Below, piece by piece: positions 18,959-28,550 of a stretch of 64,000 nt of DNA. Source of the DNA: Bradyrhizobium sp. 186 (lineage in GTDB: Bacteria > Pseudomonadota > Alphaproteobacteria > Rhizobiales > Xanthobacteraceae); assembly GCF_023101685.1 (NCBI RefSeq), contig NZ_CP082164.1, positions 5,952,001 to 6,016,000 of the forward strand, written 5' to 3'. Under the pieces are notes generated by a model that was not told where the DNA came from, searched no databases, and saw only the letters and a list, made by a program, of their open reading frames with translations. Made by a program: the position numbers and the translations under genes. The first letter of the stretch is position 1. Every line of letters begins with the position of its first letter.

Positions 18959-21184
18959 CTATGGCGTGAATTTGTAGGACAGGCCGGCGCGAACGGTATC
19001 GATCGTCTGCCGACCGCCGCGATCGGTAGCGGGCGTGCCGCCGGGCTCGGTGGTGGCGATGTTGGTGGTCGCTTCCACCGTGCCGAAATCGTAGTGCAGA
19101 TACTCGATGCGGCCGATCCAGTTCGAATTGCCGAGGAAGGCCTCGACACCGGCGCCGGCGGCCACCCCGAAATGATTGCGCGCCGTCTCGATCACGGCAG
19201 CCGTGACCGGGCTGGGGGCCGAGTTGGCCGAGGCATCGATGCGGTGCGCGCGCTCGAACGCGAGACCGCCGGTCGCATAGAGCAGCCAGCCGCTTGATGG
19301 CGTCCAGCCGAGACGCCCGCGGACCGTGCCCATGTATTTGACGTTGTCCGACAGCGTGTCGCTGACGGTGCCCGCGAGCACGGTTGGCGTCGAGCCCTTG
19401 ATGCCGGTCGCGCTGCCGTCGATCTCGACACCCGCAACGACGCTCGCATACTGCCAGTTGTAGCCGGCCTGGCCGCCGCTGAGCCAGCCTTTCGACCTGA
19501 TATCGCCGATGGTGACCCCGCCAAGCAGCGAGCCGTTCGAAAAATCGTTCTGCTTCCAGCCATAGCCGCCATGGGCACCAAGATAGAAACCGGACCAGTT
19601 TTGCAGTGATGGCGCGGGGCCGGCCTTGGCATAGGCTAGCGCAGACACGGGCAAGGCGGCGTCCGGCCCGAACTTGTAGGACACGCCGGCGCGCACGAGG
19701 TCGACGGTCTGGTGGCCGATCGAGGTCGCCGCGGCAAAATTCGTGAACGGCGGCGAGACGGCGACCAGGCTTGAATCGGAACGGACGCGGCCGAAATCGT
19801 AGTGCAGATATTCCAGCCGCCCGATCCAGTTGCTGCTGCCGAGCATCATCTCACCCCCCGCACCTGCAACCCAGCCGAAGCGGTCGCTCGGTGTGTCCGT
19901 CCGCGTGGTAGTGATGCCCGTCGCGGTGGTGTCCTGCCGCACCTGGGTGATCTCCAGCCGTTCCCAGGCGAGGCCGGCAGTACCATACAGCAGTATGGTG
20001 TCGACCGGCGTCCAGCCGAGACGGCCGCGCACGGTACCGAGATATTTCACCTTCTCGTCGAACTTCAGCGTCGAGGCGAAGCCAGGAAACGCGATCGATG
20101 CCGTCGAGGTGCTGCCCTTGATGTCGGCTGCGCTGAGGTCGGCCTCGAGGCCGGCGACCACACGATCATATTGCCAGTTGTGGCCGAACTGGCCGCCCGC
20201 GACCCAGCCTTGCGACTTTGCGCCGGTCAACGCGCCGTCCGGTGCAAAGTCGAGCAGCGGCAGCGGCAAGGTCGCGGGATCATCGCCCCAGCCATAGCCG
20301 CCATGGGCACCGGCGTAGAAGCCGGCCCAGCCGTTGCGCGCCGATGCCATCACCGGCGCCTTGGCGTAAGGCACCGGCGCGAGACGCGCCCGCTCGCCAA
20401 ACTTGTAAGACACGCCGGCGCGAACCACGTCGATGGTCTGCGCCCCCGACGTCGAGTTCACCTGGCCGATCGCAGCGGTGATCGCGGAGGAGTCGGCGGT
20501 CTGGCCGAAATCGTAATGCAGATATTCGATGCGGCCGATCCAGTTCGGGCTGCCCAGCATCGCCTCGACGCCGGCGCCGGCGACCCAGCCGAACTTGTCG
20601 GTCGGCGTGCGGCTGGACGACAGCGTCGCACTGACCGGCGCCGTCGAGGTCTGCAGTGTCTGCGATGTGGAGTCGAGCCGCTCCCAGGCGAGGCCCGCGG
20701 TCCCGTACAACAGCACGTTATCGGCCGGCAGCCAGCCGAGGCGACCGCGAACGCTGCCGAGATATTGCACCTTCTCGCTGAGGGTGATGGTCGTCGCGTC
20801 GGTCCCGCCGAGGAGTTGGCTGACCGCGTTGCTGCCCTTGATGTCGGTCGCCGAGAAATCGAACTCGAGCCCGGTGACGGCGCGACCGAACTGCCAATTG
20901 TAGCCGGCCTGTGCGCCGTAGACGGCGCCTTTCCCGCGGATGCCGTTGATCGATTGCGGCGTCGCCAGCGCGAACGCTTCCGATTGTGAGAACTCGTCGC
21001 GCTCCCAGCCATAGCCGCCGTGGACACCGAGATAGAAGCCCGCCCAGGACGCGGAGAGCGCCGGCGGCGCCTTGACCACGGGCAAGTCCGCCGCGAGCGC
21101 CGAACCGGACAATGCGATGATTGAGACGCTACAAAGAAGCAGGCAGCGCGGCGTACGCAACACCGTGTTCGATCCCAGCCCCAT
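18959..21184 (-). CDS. Outer-membrane protein with three tandem beta-barrel units
   Basis: 741 residues, about three times the usual Omp25/RopB-like barrel protein. After a signal peptide (cleavage near SALAADLP) come three similar units, residues 47-263, 286-505 and 530-741. Each opens with W(A/S)GFY(L/A)G(V/A)HGGYGW and carries GY/HNWQ, IKGS, YxG(S/T)VRGRLGW, (G/A)TxGLA(W/F)ER, NWIGR(I/L)EYLHYDFG and a closing VRAG(V/L)SYKF. The linkers hold YAKAP/YAKAG, like the YAKAP stretch that usually follows the signal peptide in such proteins, as expected if a whole mature gene was duplicated twice. The last residues KFTP are compatible with an outer-membrane end. Function is unknown. Confidence 0.85.
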   Translation of the reverse strand: MGLGSNTVLRTPRCLLLCSVSIIALSGSALAADLPVVKAPPALSASWAGFYLGVHGGYGWERDEFSQSEAFALATPQSINGIRGKGAVYGAQAGYNWQFGRAVTGLEFDFSATDIKGSNAVSQLLGGTDATTITLSEKVQYLGSVRGRLGWLPADNVLLYGTAGLAWERLDSTSQTLQTSTAPVSATLSSSRTPTDKFGWVAGAGVEAMLGSPNWIGRIEYLHYDFGQTADSSAITAAIGQVNSTSGAQTIDVVRAGVSYKFGERARLAPVPYAKAPVMASARNGWAGFYAGAHGGYGWGDDPATLPLPLLDFAPDGALTGAKSQGWVAGGQFGHNWQYDRVVAGLEADLSAADIKGSTSTASIAFPGFASTLKFDEKVKYLGTVRGRLGWTPVDTILLYGTAGLAWERLEITQVRQDTTATGITTTRTDTPSDRFGWVAGAGGEMMLGSSNWIGRLEYLHYDFGRVRSDSSLVAVSPPFTNFAAATSIGHQTVDLVRAGVSYKFGPDAALPVSALAYAKAGPAPSLQNWSGFYLGAHGGYGWKQNDFSNGSLLGGVTIGDIRSKGWLSGGQAGYNWQYASVVAGVEIDGSATGIKGSTPTVLAGTVSDTLSDNVKYMGTVRGRLGWTPSSGWLLYATGGLAFERAHRIDASANSAPSPVTAAVIETARNHFGVAAGAGVEAFLGNSNWIGRIEYLHYDFGTVEATTNIATTEPGGTPATDRGGRQTIDTVRAGLSYKFTP

Positions 21185-21358
21185 TCCCAGTCCCCAACGA
21201 AATTCCCAAAATATCCTAGCACAAATGGAATCACGGTGATTCGTGATTCGCTATCTCTCGTTGAGCGAACCATCGCGAAAGCCTTGCGGCGTGTTCAAAC
21301 GGCAACAGCAGACCGCGGGAAATGCTACAATTAACGGCACAAAGGTAATCAAACGCTA

Positions 21359-21396
21359 GGAGGTGCGCGATTTGCGAATCAGCAAGACGCACCTCC
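21359..21396 (-). terminator. Hairpin downstream of parC
   Basis: GGAGGTGCG (21359-21367) pairs with CGCACCTCC (21388-21396); the loop contains a small GATT/AATC stem. It lies 16-53 bp after the parC stop and before the triple-barrel gene. No long T-run, so moderate confidence. Confidence 0.45.
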
Positions 21397-21411
21397 CGTT
21401 TGAAAGTTGAG

Positions 21412-23670
21412 CTACCCGATCACCCGCCCGAACTTGTTCGACTTCGGAAATCCCTTGGGCGGCAGGCGGCCGGCGTCGGCGCGAGTGCCTTGCCACTCGG
21501 CTAGCTCCTTCATGGTCGCTGAGAATTCGCGGCCGGCAGAGTCCTTCCAGGTGAGGCCAGGCTTGGCGTCGAACACCGCGATGTCGGACAGGCCGCCTTC
21601 CTTGTATTTCTGCAGGCGCACGCCGCGGCCGCGCGCCATCTCCGGCACCTGGTCGAGCGGGAAAACCAGCATCTTGCGGTTCTCGCCGATCACCGCGACC
21701 GTGTCGCCGAGCACTTCCGTGATCGCGTGCGCCTCGTTCGGCATGTCGACGTTGAGAACCTGCTTACCCTTCTTGGTGGTGCCGACGCAATCGTCCTCGT
21801 TGACGACGAAGCCCTGGCCCTCGTGACTCGCGACCAGGAATTTTCGTCCACCCTTGTTGACGAACAGCGCAACCGGCGCTGCCTCCTGCTCCATGTCGAT
21901 GAACAGGCGGATCGGCTCGCCGTGACCGCGCCCTCCCGGAAGCTTGGCGACGTCGAGCGAATAAAACTTGCCGTTGGTGGCGAACAGCAGCAGCTTCGAC
22001 GTCGTCTCGGCGAAGAAGGCGAGGCCGAGCTTGTCGTCCTGCTTGAAGGTAAGGCCTGAGAGGTCCTCGACATGTCCCTTCATGGTGCGGATCCAGCCCT
22101 TGTCGGAGACGACGACGGTGACCGGCTCGCGTTCGACAAAGGCTTCCTCGATCGCCGCGAGATCGTGCTCGGGCGCATCGGCAAAGGTGGTGCGGCGCTT
22201 GCCGAGCGGCGTCTTCGGCCCGAACATGTCGCGGACCTTGCCGACCTGCTCGCCGACCTTCTTCCACTGCTCGGGCTCCGAAGCGAGGAGCGCGTTGACG
22301 CCCTTGAGCTCGTTGCGGAGATTCTTGTCCTCGGTGCGGATCTCCATTTCCTCGAGCTTGCGCAACGAGCGCAGCCGCATGTTGAGGATGGCTTCGGCCT
22401 GCACCTCGGTCAGCTTGAACGCCTTGATCAGCGCCGGCTTCGGCTCGTCCGCGGTGCGGATGATCCTGATCACCTCGTCGAGGTTCAGATAGGCGATCAG
22501 AAGGCCGCCGAGAACTTCCAGCCGGTTCTCGATCTGGACCTTGCGATAGTTGGTCCGGCGGATCAGCACGTCGCGCAGATGGTCGAGCCATTCGCGCAGG
22601 GCTTCGGCAAGACCGACCACCCTGGGGATGCGGCCTTTCATCAGCACGTTGAGGTTCAGCGGGATCTTGTTTTCCAGCTCGGTCAGCCGGAACAGCGATT
22701 CCATCATCAAGGCGGGATCGACATTCTTCGACTTCGGCTCGATCACGAGACGAACGTCTTCGGCGGACTCATCCCTGACATCGCCGACCAGCGGCAGCTT
22801 CTTCTGATCCAGGAGCTCGGCGATCTTTTCGACCAGACGCGACTTCTGCACCAGAAATGGAATCTCGGTGATCACGACCACCCAGGTGTTGCGGGCGCCC
22901 TCCTCCTGCTCCCACCTGGCGCGCACGCGGAAGGATCCGCGGCCGGTGGTGTAGGCCTCCGCGATCGCCTGCTTGGAATCGACGATGATGCCGCCGGTCG
23001 GGAAATCCGGCCCCTTGACCCATTTCAGCAGCGATTTCGATTTGGCGTCGGGCTTCTCGATCAGGTGCAGCGCGGCGTCGCAGAGCTCGGCCGCATTGTG
23101 CGGCGGAATCGAAGTCGCCATACCGACCGCAATGCCTTGCGCGCCGTTGGCAAGCAGGTTCGGGAAGCCGCCAGGCAGAACGATGGGCTCTTTCGACTGA
23201 CCGTCGTAATTGGGGCGGAATTCGACGCCGTCTTCGTCGATGCCTTCGAGCAGCAGCCGCGCGACGTCGGTCATGCGCGCTTCGGTGTAGCGGTAGGCGG
23301 CCGGATTATCGCCGTCGATGTTGCCAAAATTGCCCTGGCCGTCGACCAGCGGATAGCGCGAGGAGAAATCCTGCGCGAGGCGCACCATGGCGTCGTAAAT
23401 CGCCTGGTCACCGTGCGGATGGAACGAGCCCATCACGTCACCGACGATCTTGGCGGATTTCTTGAAGGCCGTACCCGGGTCGAGCCTGAGCAGGCGCATG
23501 CCGTAGAGGATGCGCCTGTGCACCGGCTTCAGGCCGTCACGCGCATCCGGCAGCGCGCGGTGCATGATCGTGGAGAGCGCATAGGCGAGATAGCGCTCTT
23601 CCAGCGCGTCCCGCAGCGGTACCTCGTGAATTTCAGCCGGCTTCTCCGGCGGAATCAATCGTTTTCCCAT
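21412..23670 (-). CDS. parC: DNA topoisomerase IV subunit A
   Basis: Cuts and rejoins DNA with ParE to unlink daughter chromosomes. 752 residues, full length. The catalytic tyrosine is Y128 in [14 protein letters not shown]. The quinolone-resistance region reads [19 protein letters not shown]: Gln and Asp stand where Escherichia coli ParC has Ser80 and Glu84. The GyrA/ParC C-terminal blades start near residue 500. It is the last gene of a long minus-strand block; a small secreted-protein gene lies upstream. Confidence 0.97.
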   Translation of the reverse strand: MGKRLIPPEKPAEIHEVPLRDALEERYLAYALSTIMHRALPDARDGLKPVHRRILYGMRLLRLDPGTAFKKSAKIVGDVMGSFHPHGDQAIYDAMVRLAQDFSSRYPLVDGQGNFGNIDGDNPAAYRYTEARMTDVARLLLEGIDEDGVEFRPNYDGQSKEPIVLPGGFPNLLANGAQGIAVGMATSIPPHNAAELCDAALHLIEKPDAKSKSLLKWVKGPDFPTGGIIVDSKQAIAEAYTTGRGSFRVRARWEQEEGARNTWVVVITEIPFLVQKSRLVEKIAELLDQKKLPLVGDVRDESAEDVRLVIEPKSKNVDPALMMESLFRLTELENKIPLNLNVLMKGRIPRVVGLAEALREWLDHLRDVLIRRTNYRKVQIENRLEVLGGLLIAYLNLDEVIRIIRTADEPKPALIKAFKLTEVQAEAILNMRLRSLRKLEEMEIRTEDKNLRNELKGVNALLASEPEQWKKVGEQVGKVRDMFGPKTPLGKRRTTFADAPEHDLAAIEEAFVEREPVTVVVSDKGWIRTMKGHVEDLSGLTFKQDDKLGLAFFAETTSKLLLFATNGKFYSLDVAKLPGGRGHGEPIRLFIDMEQEAAPVALFVNKGGRKFLVASHEGQGFVVNEDDCVGTTKKGKQVLNVDMPNEAHAITEVLGDTVAVIGENRKMLVFPLDQVPEMARGRGVRLQKYKEGGLSDIAVFDAKPGLTWKDSAGREFSATMKELAEWQGTRADAGRLPPKGFPKSNKFGRVIG

Positions 23671-23730
23671 GCCGCCCGGTTAAACCGTGGAAGCGAATCG
23701 GGCAAGGATCGATTGGTTCCCTGTGGGCGG

Positions 23731-24006
23731 CTATTGCCCCGCCCAGCCCGCGGTCACGGGTTGGTTTTTGGCCTGTGCAGGTGCCGGCGCATTGACGACG
23801 CAGCGGCGGGCAGCCTCGATCTCAGCCTCGGTCGCGCCATGGGACCGCGCCCATGTCTCTGCGGCCACAGCAGAATATTTCGCTACATAGTACCTGACGA
23901 CGGTGCAGGAAGCACGGCGAAACAGGCCCGGTTGCGGCTCGCCGGCTATCGCATCCGGCGCAAGCGCGAATAGCGCCGCTGATAGCGCAAATCCTCTGAT
24001 CAACAT
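23731..24006 (-). CDS. Small secreted protein of unknown function
   Basis: 91 residues with a signal peptide (MLIRGFALSAALFALAPDAI, cleavage near AIAG). The mature part has two cysteines (RRASCTVVRYYVAKYS and ARRCVVNAP) that could form a disulfide, and the segment VAKYSAVAAETWARSHGATEAEIEAARRC, which recurs in rhizobial small exported proteins as I remember them. No enzyme motif. It lies between recO and parC on the same strand. Confidence 0.65.
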   Translation of the reverse strand: MLIRGFALSAALFALAPDAIAGEPQPGLFRRASCTVVRYYVAKYSAVAAETWARSHGATEAEIEAARRCVVNAPAPAQAKNQPVTAGWAGQ

Positions 24007-24096
24007 TTAGGCTGACCCCGTTGTGGAACCTAAGCCAACGTTGGCGGGTCGATCTTGTTCCGGGGGACATTAGGGCAATGCAGAGGCGCAGTCAGT

Positions 24097-24849
24097 TCAT
24101 GGCGCCGGAATCGCCGCCCTCGCCTGTTGCCGCGTCAGTGCGTTGATGAAGCCGGCTCGCGCGTCGGAATGGCCCTGTCCGCGCGGCTCCAACACGTGGC
24201 GCAGCAGGAACAGGCCGGTGAGTCGAAAGCCATCCTGGAGATCCTGGTCCGTGAGCTCGCTTGCGGCTTCGCCATGGCGCAGGAACGGCGGCAGCCGCAG
24301 CAACCGGTCGCGCCACGGCTCGCCCGCCGTTCGCGAGACCGCGCCGCCGGATTTGGGCGAAACATAGATCAGGTCAGCGGTTTCCCCGGTCACCGCGCAA
24401 TTTTCCAGCGCCAGCCCGAAACCGAGTTCGCCGAGCATCGCCAGCTCGAAATGGATCACATGCACGGCGGCGCCACCGATGTCGTCGAAATCGTCGAGCG
24501 AATGTTCGAGCTGCGCAAAAATCTCCTGATGTGGATCGCGCTCCGGAAGAAGCCGCGCAACCGAGGCGAGATGGGTGACGCCGTAGACGCCGTGGGACGA
24601 TGCCAGCAGTGTGGCGGCGCGCAGCTTGAGGCCCTCGATCGCGTAGGTGCCGAGATGCTCGTCGAGCCGGGCGCGCCACACCGCACTGACGCTGTTGCCG
24701 GGTTGCAGCAGGGGACGCATCCGCGAGCCGGCGCCGCCACGCACGAGGCCGAGATGCCGCCCGTGCTCGCGCGTCAAGAGCTCGACGATGGCGCTGCTCT
24801 CGCCATGCCGCCGCACCCCCAGCACGATGCCTTCGTCGGTCCATTCCAT
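24097..24849 (-). CDS. recO: DNA repair protein RecO
   Basis: Helps RecR load RecA on SSB-coated single strands in gap repair. 250 residues, usual for alphaproteobacteria. The N-terminal OB fold starts [25 protein letters not shown], and the C-terminal region has the recO_C helices ([21 protein letters not shown]). I use the ATG at 24849 rather than the upstream TTG-type starts. It follows era and a small membrane-protein gene, the usual rnc-era-recO order. Confidence 0.95.
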   Translation of the reverse strand: MEWTDEGIVLGVRRHGESSAIVELLTREHGRHLGLVRGGAGSRMRPLLQPGNSVSAVWRARLDEHLGTYAIEGLKLRAATLLASSHGVYGVTHLASVARLLPERDPHQEIFAQLEHSLDDFDDIGGAAVHVIHFELAMLGELGFGLALENCAVTGETADLIYVSPKSGGAVSRTAGEPWRDRLLRLPPFLRHGEAASELTDQDLQDGFRLTGLFLLRHVLEPRGQGHSDARAGFINALTRQQARAAIPAP

Positions 24850-24896
24850 GGGAGGAAGTTTACAGGATTCCAATCGGGAGCGCAGCGCTCTCTCCT

Positions 24897-24979
24897 CGTC
24901 ATTCCGGGGCGACGCGAAGCATCGAACCCGGAATCTCGAGAATCCGGGTTCACCTCTTCGAGGTCACCCCGGAATGACG
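24897..24979. repeat. REP-like palindrome CGTCATTCCGGGG
   Basis: CGTCATTCCGGGG (24897-24909) and CCCCGGAATGACG (24967-24979) form a perfect 13-bp inverted repeat, with a second stem GAACCCGGA/TCCGGGTTC inside. It sits exactly between a membrane-protein gene and recO. I recall this type of palindrome as frequent in Bradyrhizobium. Confidence 0.65.
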
Positions 24980-25360
24980 CTAGGCGTTGAACCACCCCTG
25001 CGCATCGCCGCTGAAGGAAAAATACAATCCCACCGTCGTCAGCACGCAGGAGACGATCTCGATGGCGCTATCGAGCTCCATTCCCTTCTCGCCAATGATC
25101 TGGCCGAGCGAGATCACCGACAGCACCAGCGCCGCCGCCAGCACCCAGCGCGGCCAGTTCTTCCGCCAATGCGCCGCGAGCCAAACGAAATAGACCAGCA
25201 GCGAAATCATTCCGCCGGCGAGCAGCGTCGCCGTCATGATCATCTGGTCGGTCATTTCAATTGTCGGCGTGCGGTCCTGGACCGCGACCGATAGGGCATC
25301 CAGCATCAGCGATGCATAGAGCAGCGCTTCGAAGCGCCGGACGTTGCGGGGCACGCTCAT
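24980..25360 (-). CDS. Small four-helix membrane protein
   Basis: 126 residues starting MSVPRNVRRFEALLYASLMLDALSV. Four hydrophobic segments (about 12-27, 41-62, 70-88 and 98-118). The short cytoplasmic loops are positively charged (AAHWRKNWPRW). I recognise no domain of known function. It lies 21 bp after the era stop on the same strand and is likely cotranscribed with era and recO. Confidence 0.7.
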   Translation of the reverse strand: MSVPRNVRRFEALLYASLMLDALSVAVQDRTPTIEMTDQMIMTATLLAGGMISLLVYFVWLAAHWRKNWPRWVLAAALVLSVISLGQIIGEKGMELDSAIEIVSCVLTTVGLYFSFSGDAQGWFNA

Positions 25361-25381
25361 CGGATACCGATCTTTTCTTGG

Positions 25382-26308
25382 TTATTCCCTGGGGAATTCC
25401 AGGCCCATCTCGCGATAGCGATCGGGATCGTCGCCCCAGTTCTCGCGCACCTTGACGAACAGGAACAGATGCACCGGCACGCCCAGGATCTCGGCGAGCT
25501 CTTTGCGCGAGTCCGCGCCGATCGACTTGATGGTGGCGCCGCCCTTGCCGAGCACGATCTTGCGCTGGCTTTCGCGCTCGACGAAGACCGTCTGCTCGAT
25601 GCGCACCGACTTGTCCTTGCGCTCCTCCCACTTGTCGGTCTCGACGGTGGACTGATAGGGCAACTCCTGGTGCAGCTTGCGAAAGATCTTTTCGCGGGTG
25701 ATCTCGGCCGCGAGCTGTCGCATCGGCGCGTCCGACATCTGGTCCTCGGGATAGAGGAACGGGCCCGGCGGCACCATCCCGGCGAGAGTGCTGCGGATGT
25801 CGTCGACGCCGTCGCCCGAGATCGCCGAAATCATGAAGGTTTTCACGAACGGCATGCGCTCGTTGGCGGCCTGCGCCAGCGCCAGGAGCTTCTCGCGCTG
25901 GACCAAATCGACCTTGTTGATCACCAGAATCTTCTCGTGATTGACGCTCGCCGCCTTGGTGAGGATCGCCTCGGCCTCCTCGTCGATGCCGCTCTTGGCG
26001 TCGAGCAGCACGCAGACAAGATCGGCGTCATGCGCCCCGCTCCAGGCGGTCGAGACCATGGCGCGGTCGAGCCGGCGCTTGGGCAAGAAGATGCCGGGCG
26101 TATCGACCAGGATGATCTGCGCGTTGTTCTCGATCACGATGCCGCGGATCAGCGCGCGCGTGGTCTGCACCTTGCGCGAGACGATCGTGACCTTGGCCCC
26201 GACCAGCGCATTGACCAGCGTGGACTTGCCGACATTGGGCGCGCCGATCAGCGCCACGAAACCGCAGCGCGTCGCGGCGGGCGTCTCGCCGCTTGCTTCA
26301 ACCGTCAT
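25382..26308 (-). CDS. era: GTPase Era
   Basis: Essential GTPase in 30S subunit and 16S rRNA 3'-end maturation. 308 residues. G1 is GAPNVGKST, G3 DTPGIF, G4 NKVD; the C-terminal KH domain has LGKGGATIKSIGADSR. The ATG at 26308 overlaps the rnc 3' end by 11 bp, a coupled arrangement; a GTG at 26323 would add five residues. Confidence 0.97.
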   Translation of the reverse strand: MTVEASGETPAATRCGFVALIGAPNVGKSTLVNALVGAKVTIVSRKVQTTRALIRGIVIENNAQIILVDTPGIFLPKRRLDRAMVSTAWSGAHDADLVCVLLDAKSGIDEEAEAILTKAASVNHEKILVINKVDLVQREKLLALAQAANERMPFVKTFMISAISGDGVDDIRSTLAGMVPPGPFLYPEDQMSDAPMRQLAAEITREKIFRKLHQELPYQSTVETDKWEERKDKSVRIEQTVFVERESQRKIVLGKGGATIKSIGADSRKELAEILGVPVHLFLFVKVRENWGDDPDRYREMGLEFPRE

Positions 26309-27119
26309 TGCTGCCGCCGACACCTTCGCGTTCGATCATGACTGAGGCCGCCACCTTCTCTGCCGCGCGCTTGCTGCCGCCGATGCCTTCGGCCGGCGCA
26401 AGGCCCGGCAGGTCGACCGCGACGCGGAATTGCGGATCGTGGTGCGGGCCGGTGCGCTCGACTTCGCGGTAGACCGGCGTCGGCAATCCCTTCCCCTGTG
26501 CCCATTCCTGCAGCACGGTCTTGGGATCGCGCAGCGGCCGCCGCGGCTTGTGCATGCGCTCGGTCCAGTTGCGCTTGACGAACTCGGACGCTGCCGCATG
26601 GCCGCCGTCGAGGAAGATGGCGCCGATCACGGCCTCGCAGACATCGCCCAGTATCGACTTGCGCAGGCGGCCATCGGCGCTGGGGCCGACCGAGCCCAGC
26701 TTGATGTCGTCGAGCAGACCGAGCGACTTGGCGACATCGGCGCAGCTCTCCTTGCGCACGAGCTCGGCAAGACGCTTGGACAGCTCGCCCTCGTCGGCAT
26801 TCGGGAAGGCGTGATAGAGCATGTCGGAGACGACCAGCCCGAGCACGTGGTCACCGAGAAATTCGAGCCGCTGATAGCTGTCGCCGCGCTTGCGCCCGGA
26901 TTTCAGTGCCGAGACGTGCGTGATCCCCTGCATCAGCAGGTTCGGGTCGGCGAAGCTGTGGCCGATGCGCGCCTCGAGCGCGGCGTTCGCGTCCGTGCCC
27001 TTGGCCTTGCTGCTCTTCGCCCGCCTCTTCCGCGCGGGCGTCTTGGAAACAGCTTCGCCGTCAGGGCCCGCTTGCGCCTCTATCGGTTGGGTCGCGATGT
27101 CCTTGGCTTCGTCTTTCAT
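26298..27119 (-). CDS. rnc: Ribonuclease III
   Basis: Cuts double-stranded RNA, including rRNA precursors. 273 residues, longer than the usual about 226 because of an N-terminal extension (residues 1-45) rich in Ala, Lys, Gln and Arg (KTPARKRRAKSSKAKGTD). The catalytic motif is RLEFLGDHVLGLVVSD, with the second acidic cluster in CEAVIGAIFLDGGH; a double-stranded RNA-binding domain follows. The ATG overlaps the lepB stop as ATGA. The extension is seen in other alphaproteobacteria in variable form and its role is not known to me. Confidence 0.96.
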   Translation of the reverse strand: MKDEAKDIATQPIEAQAGPDGEAVSKTPARKRRAKSSKAKGTDANAALEARIGHSFADPNLLMQGITHVSALKSGRKRGDSYQRLEFLGDHVLGLVVSDMLYHAFPNADEGELSKRLAELVRKESCADVAKSLGLLDDIKLGSVGPSADGRLRKSILGDVCEAVIGAIFLDGGHAAASEFVKRNWTERMHKPRRPLRDPKTVLQEWAQGKGLPTPVYREVERTGPHHDPQFRVAVDLPGLAPAEGIGGSKRAAEKVAASVMIEREGVGGSNDG

Positions 27120-27880
27120 CGGACAATTTTGAAGAAGCGGTTCCAGCGCACCGCCCACGGCCAGCGCCAGAACATCCAGGCATGCTCGCCTTCGGCGATC
27201 GAGAAGAAGATCATCTGGGCGCGGCCGATCAGGTTTTCCTGCGGCACGTAGCCGACCTGGCCGAGGAAGCGGCTGTCGGTCGAGTTGTCGCGGTTGTCGC
27301 CCATCATGAAGAAGTGGCCGGGCGGCACATTGTAGACGTTGGTGTTGTCCATGTAGCCGTTGTCGGCGCAATCCAGCGTCTCGTAGGACACGCCGTTCGG
27401 CAGCGTCTCCTTCCAGCGCTTCACCCGAGAGATGCCGCCGCCCTCGGAGCCGCAGGGGTCCTCGCCGACATACTCGCTCATGCGCTGCCGCTCGACCGGG
27501 GTGTCGTTGATGTAGAGCAGCCCGTCCCTCATCTGGACGCGGTCGCCGGGAAGGCCGATCACGCGCTTGATGTAGTCGGTGGAATCTTCCTTCGGCAGGC
27601 GAAACACGACGATGTCGCCGCGGTTCGGGTCCGAGCCCCAGACCCGCCCCGAGAACAGCGGCGGCGAGAACGGGATCGAGTAGTGGCTGTAGCCGTAGGA
27701 ATATTTGGAGACGAAGAGGTAATCGCCGACCAGCAGGGTCGCCTTCATCGAGCCGGACGGGATGTTGAAGGGCTGGAACAGGAAGGTGCGGATCACCAGC
27801 GCGATCAGGAGAGCATGGATCACGACGCGGATCGTTTCGCCGACGCCGCTCTCAGTTTTCGTTCCCGAAGTCACGCTCAT
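27116..27880 (-). CDS. lepB: Signal peptidase I
   Basis: Removes signal peptides of Sec/Tat-exported proteins at the outer face of the inner membrane. 254 residues. One N-terminal anchor helix (VVIHALLIALVIRTFLFQPF), catalytic serine in IPSGSMKATLLVGD, catalytic lysine in IKRVIGLPGDRVQ and the box GDNRDNSTDSRFLG near the end. It overlaps rnc by four bases and begins a lepB-rnc-era-recO unit. The gap to the preceding acpS is 250 bp, long for this usually compact operon. Confidence 0.96.
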   Translation of the reverse strand: MSVTSGTKTESGVGETIRVVIHALLIALVIRTFLFQPFNIPSGSMKATLLVGDYLFVSKYSYGYSHYSIPFSPPLFSGRVWGSDPNRGDIVVFRLPKEDSTDYIKRVIGLPGDRVQMRDGLLYINDTPVERQRMSEYVGEDPCGSEGGGISRVKRWKETLPNGVSYETLDCADNGYMDNTNVYNVPPGHFFMMGDNRDNSTDSRFLGQVGYVPQENLIGRAQMIFFSIAEGEHAWMFWRWPWAVRWNRFFKIVR

Positions 27881-28130
27881 TGCTCTCTCAATTCCGGCCG
27901 GCGGTCACAGAGCGCCCCCCTCCCGCGAATAGCCCATCGCTTCGCGGCCCAAGGAGATTGTCCTGATTCTGATAATGAGGGCCAATTCCGGCGTAAAGCC
28001 GAATTCGCCCAGCCTGATTTGCGTTCGCGGACTTTTAGACGGTTGTCGGGGGCCACGCAATCAAGGATCGCATCAAAACTGTATAAGATATTGATTTATA
28101 ACATGAATTATAAAAATTACCCGCATCCCC
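27881..28130. other. Intergenic region acpS-lepB with AT-only inverted repeat
   Basis: No gene. At 28095-28114 TTTATAA, CATGAA, TTATAAA forms an almost AT-only inverted repeat in a 45-bp AT-rich stretch, strikingly unlike the GC-rich neighbourhood. It lies just after the acpS stop and may end the pdxJ-acpS transcript or melt as a promoter for lepB. Confidence 0.5.
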
Positions 28131-28550
28131 TCAGGGTTTCGTCGCGGGGACGGCTGAAATGATGACAAAGGCCTGCGCCAACGGCCAGTCGTCGGTGATC
28201 GAAAGGTCGATCTGTGCCTCGAACCCCTCCGGCGTCAGGGCCTGGAGCCGGGCCAAAGCGCCGCCGGTCAGCCGCATGGTCGGCCGCCCACTCGGCAGGT
28301 TGACCACCCCCATGTCGCGCCACCAGACGCCGCTCCGGATACCGGTGCCAAGCGCCTTGGAGCAGGCCTCCTTGGCAGCGAAGCGCTTGGCATAGGTTGC
28401 GACCACCATCTTCTCGTTCTTGGCGCGGCGCTCCGCCTTGGCCCGCTCGGCTACTGTGAAGATGCGGTCGAGGAAACGTTCGCCGTGGCGCTCGATCACC
28501 TTGGCGACACGGGTAATGTCGATCAGGTCGGAGCCGATGCCGATGATCAT
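28131..28550 (-). CDS. acpS: Holo-[acyl-carrier-protein] synthase
   Basis: Transfers 4'-phosphopantetheine from CoA to apo-ACP. 139 residues, usual length. The metal/CoA motif [12 protein letters not shown] (Asp) is at the N-terminus and [17 protein letters not shown] (catalytic Glu/Lys) near residue 60. The ATG overlaps the pdxJ stop (ATGA). Confidence 0.96.
   Translation of the reverse strand: MIIGIGSDLIDITRVAKVIERHGERFLDRIFTVAERAKAERRAKNEKMVVATYAKRFAAKEACSKALGTGIRSGVWWRDMGVVNLPSGRPTMRLTGGALARLQALTPEGFEAQIDLSITDDWPLAQAFVIISAVPATKP

Noticed and set aside
22072..23973. Plus-strand open frame of 633 codons opposite parC
   Set aside because: Same reason: antisense shadow of parC in GC-rich DNA.
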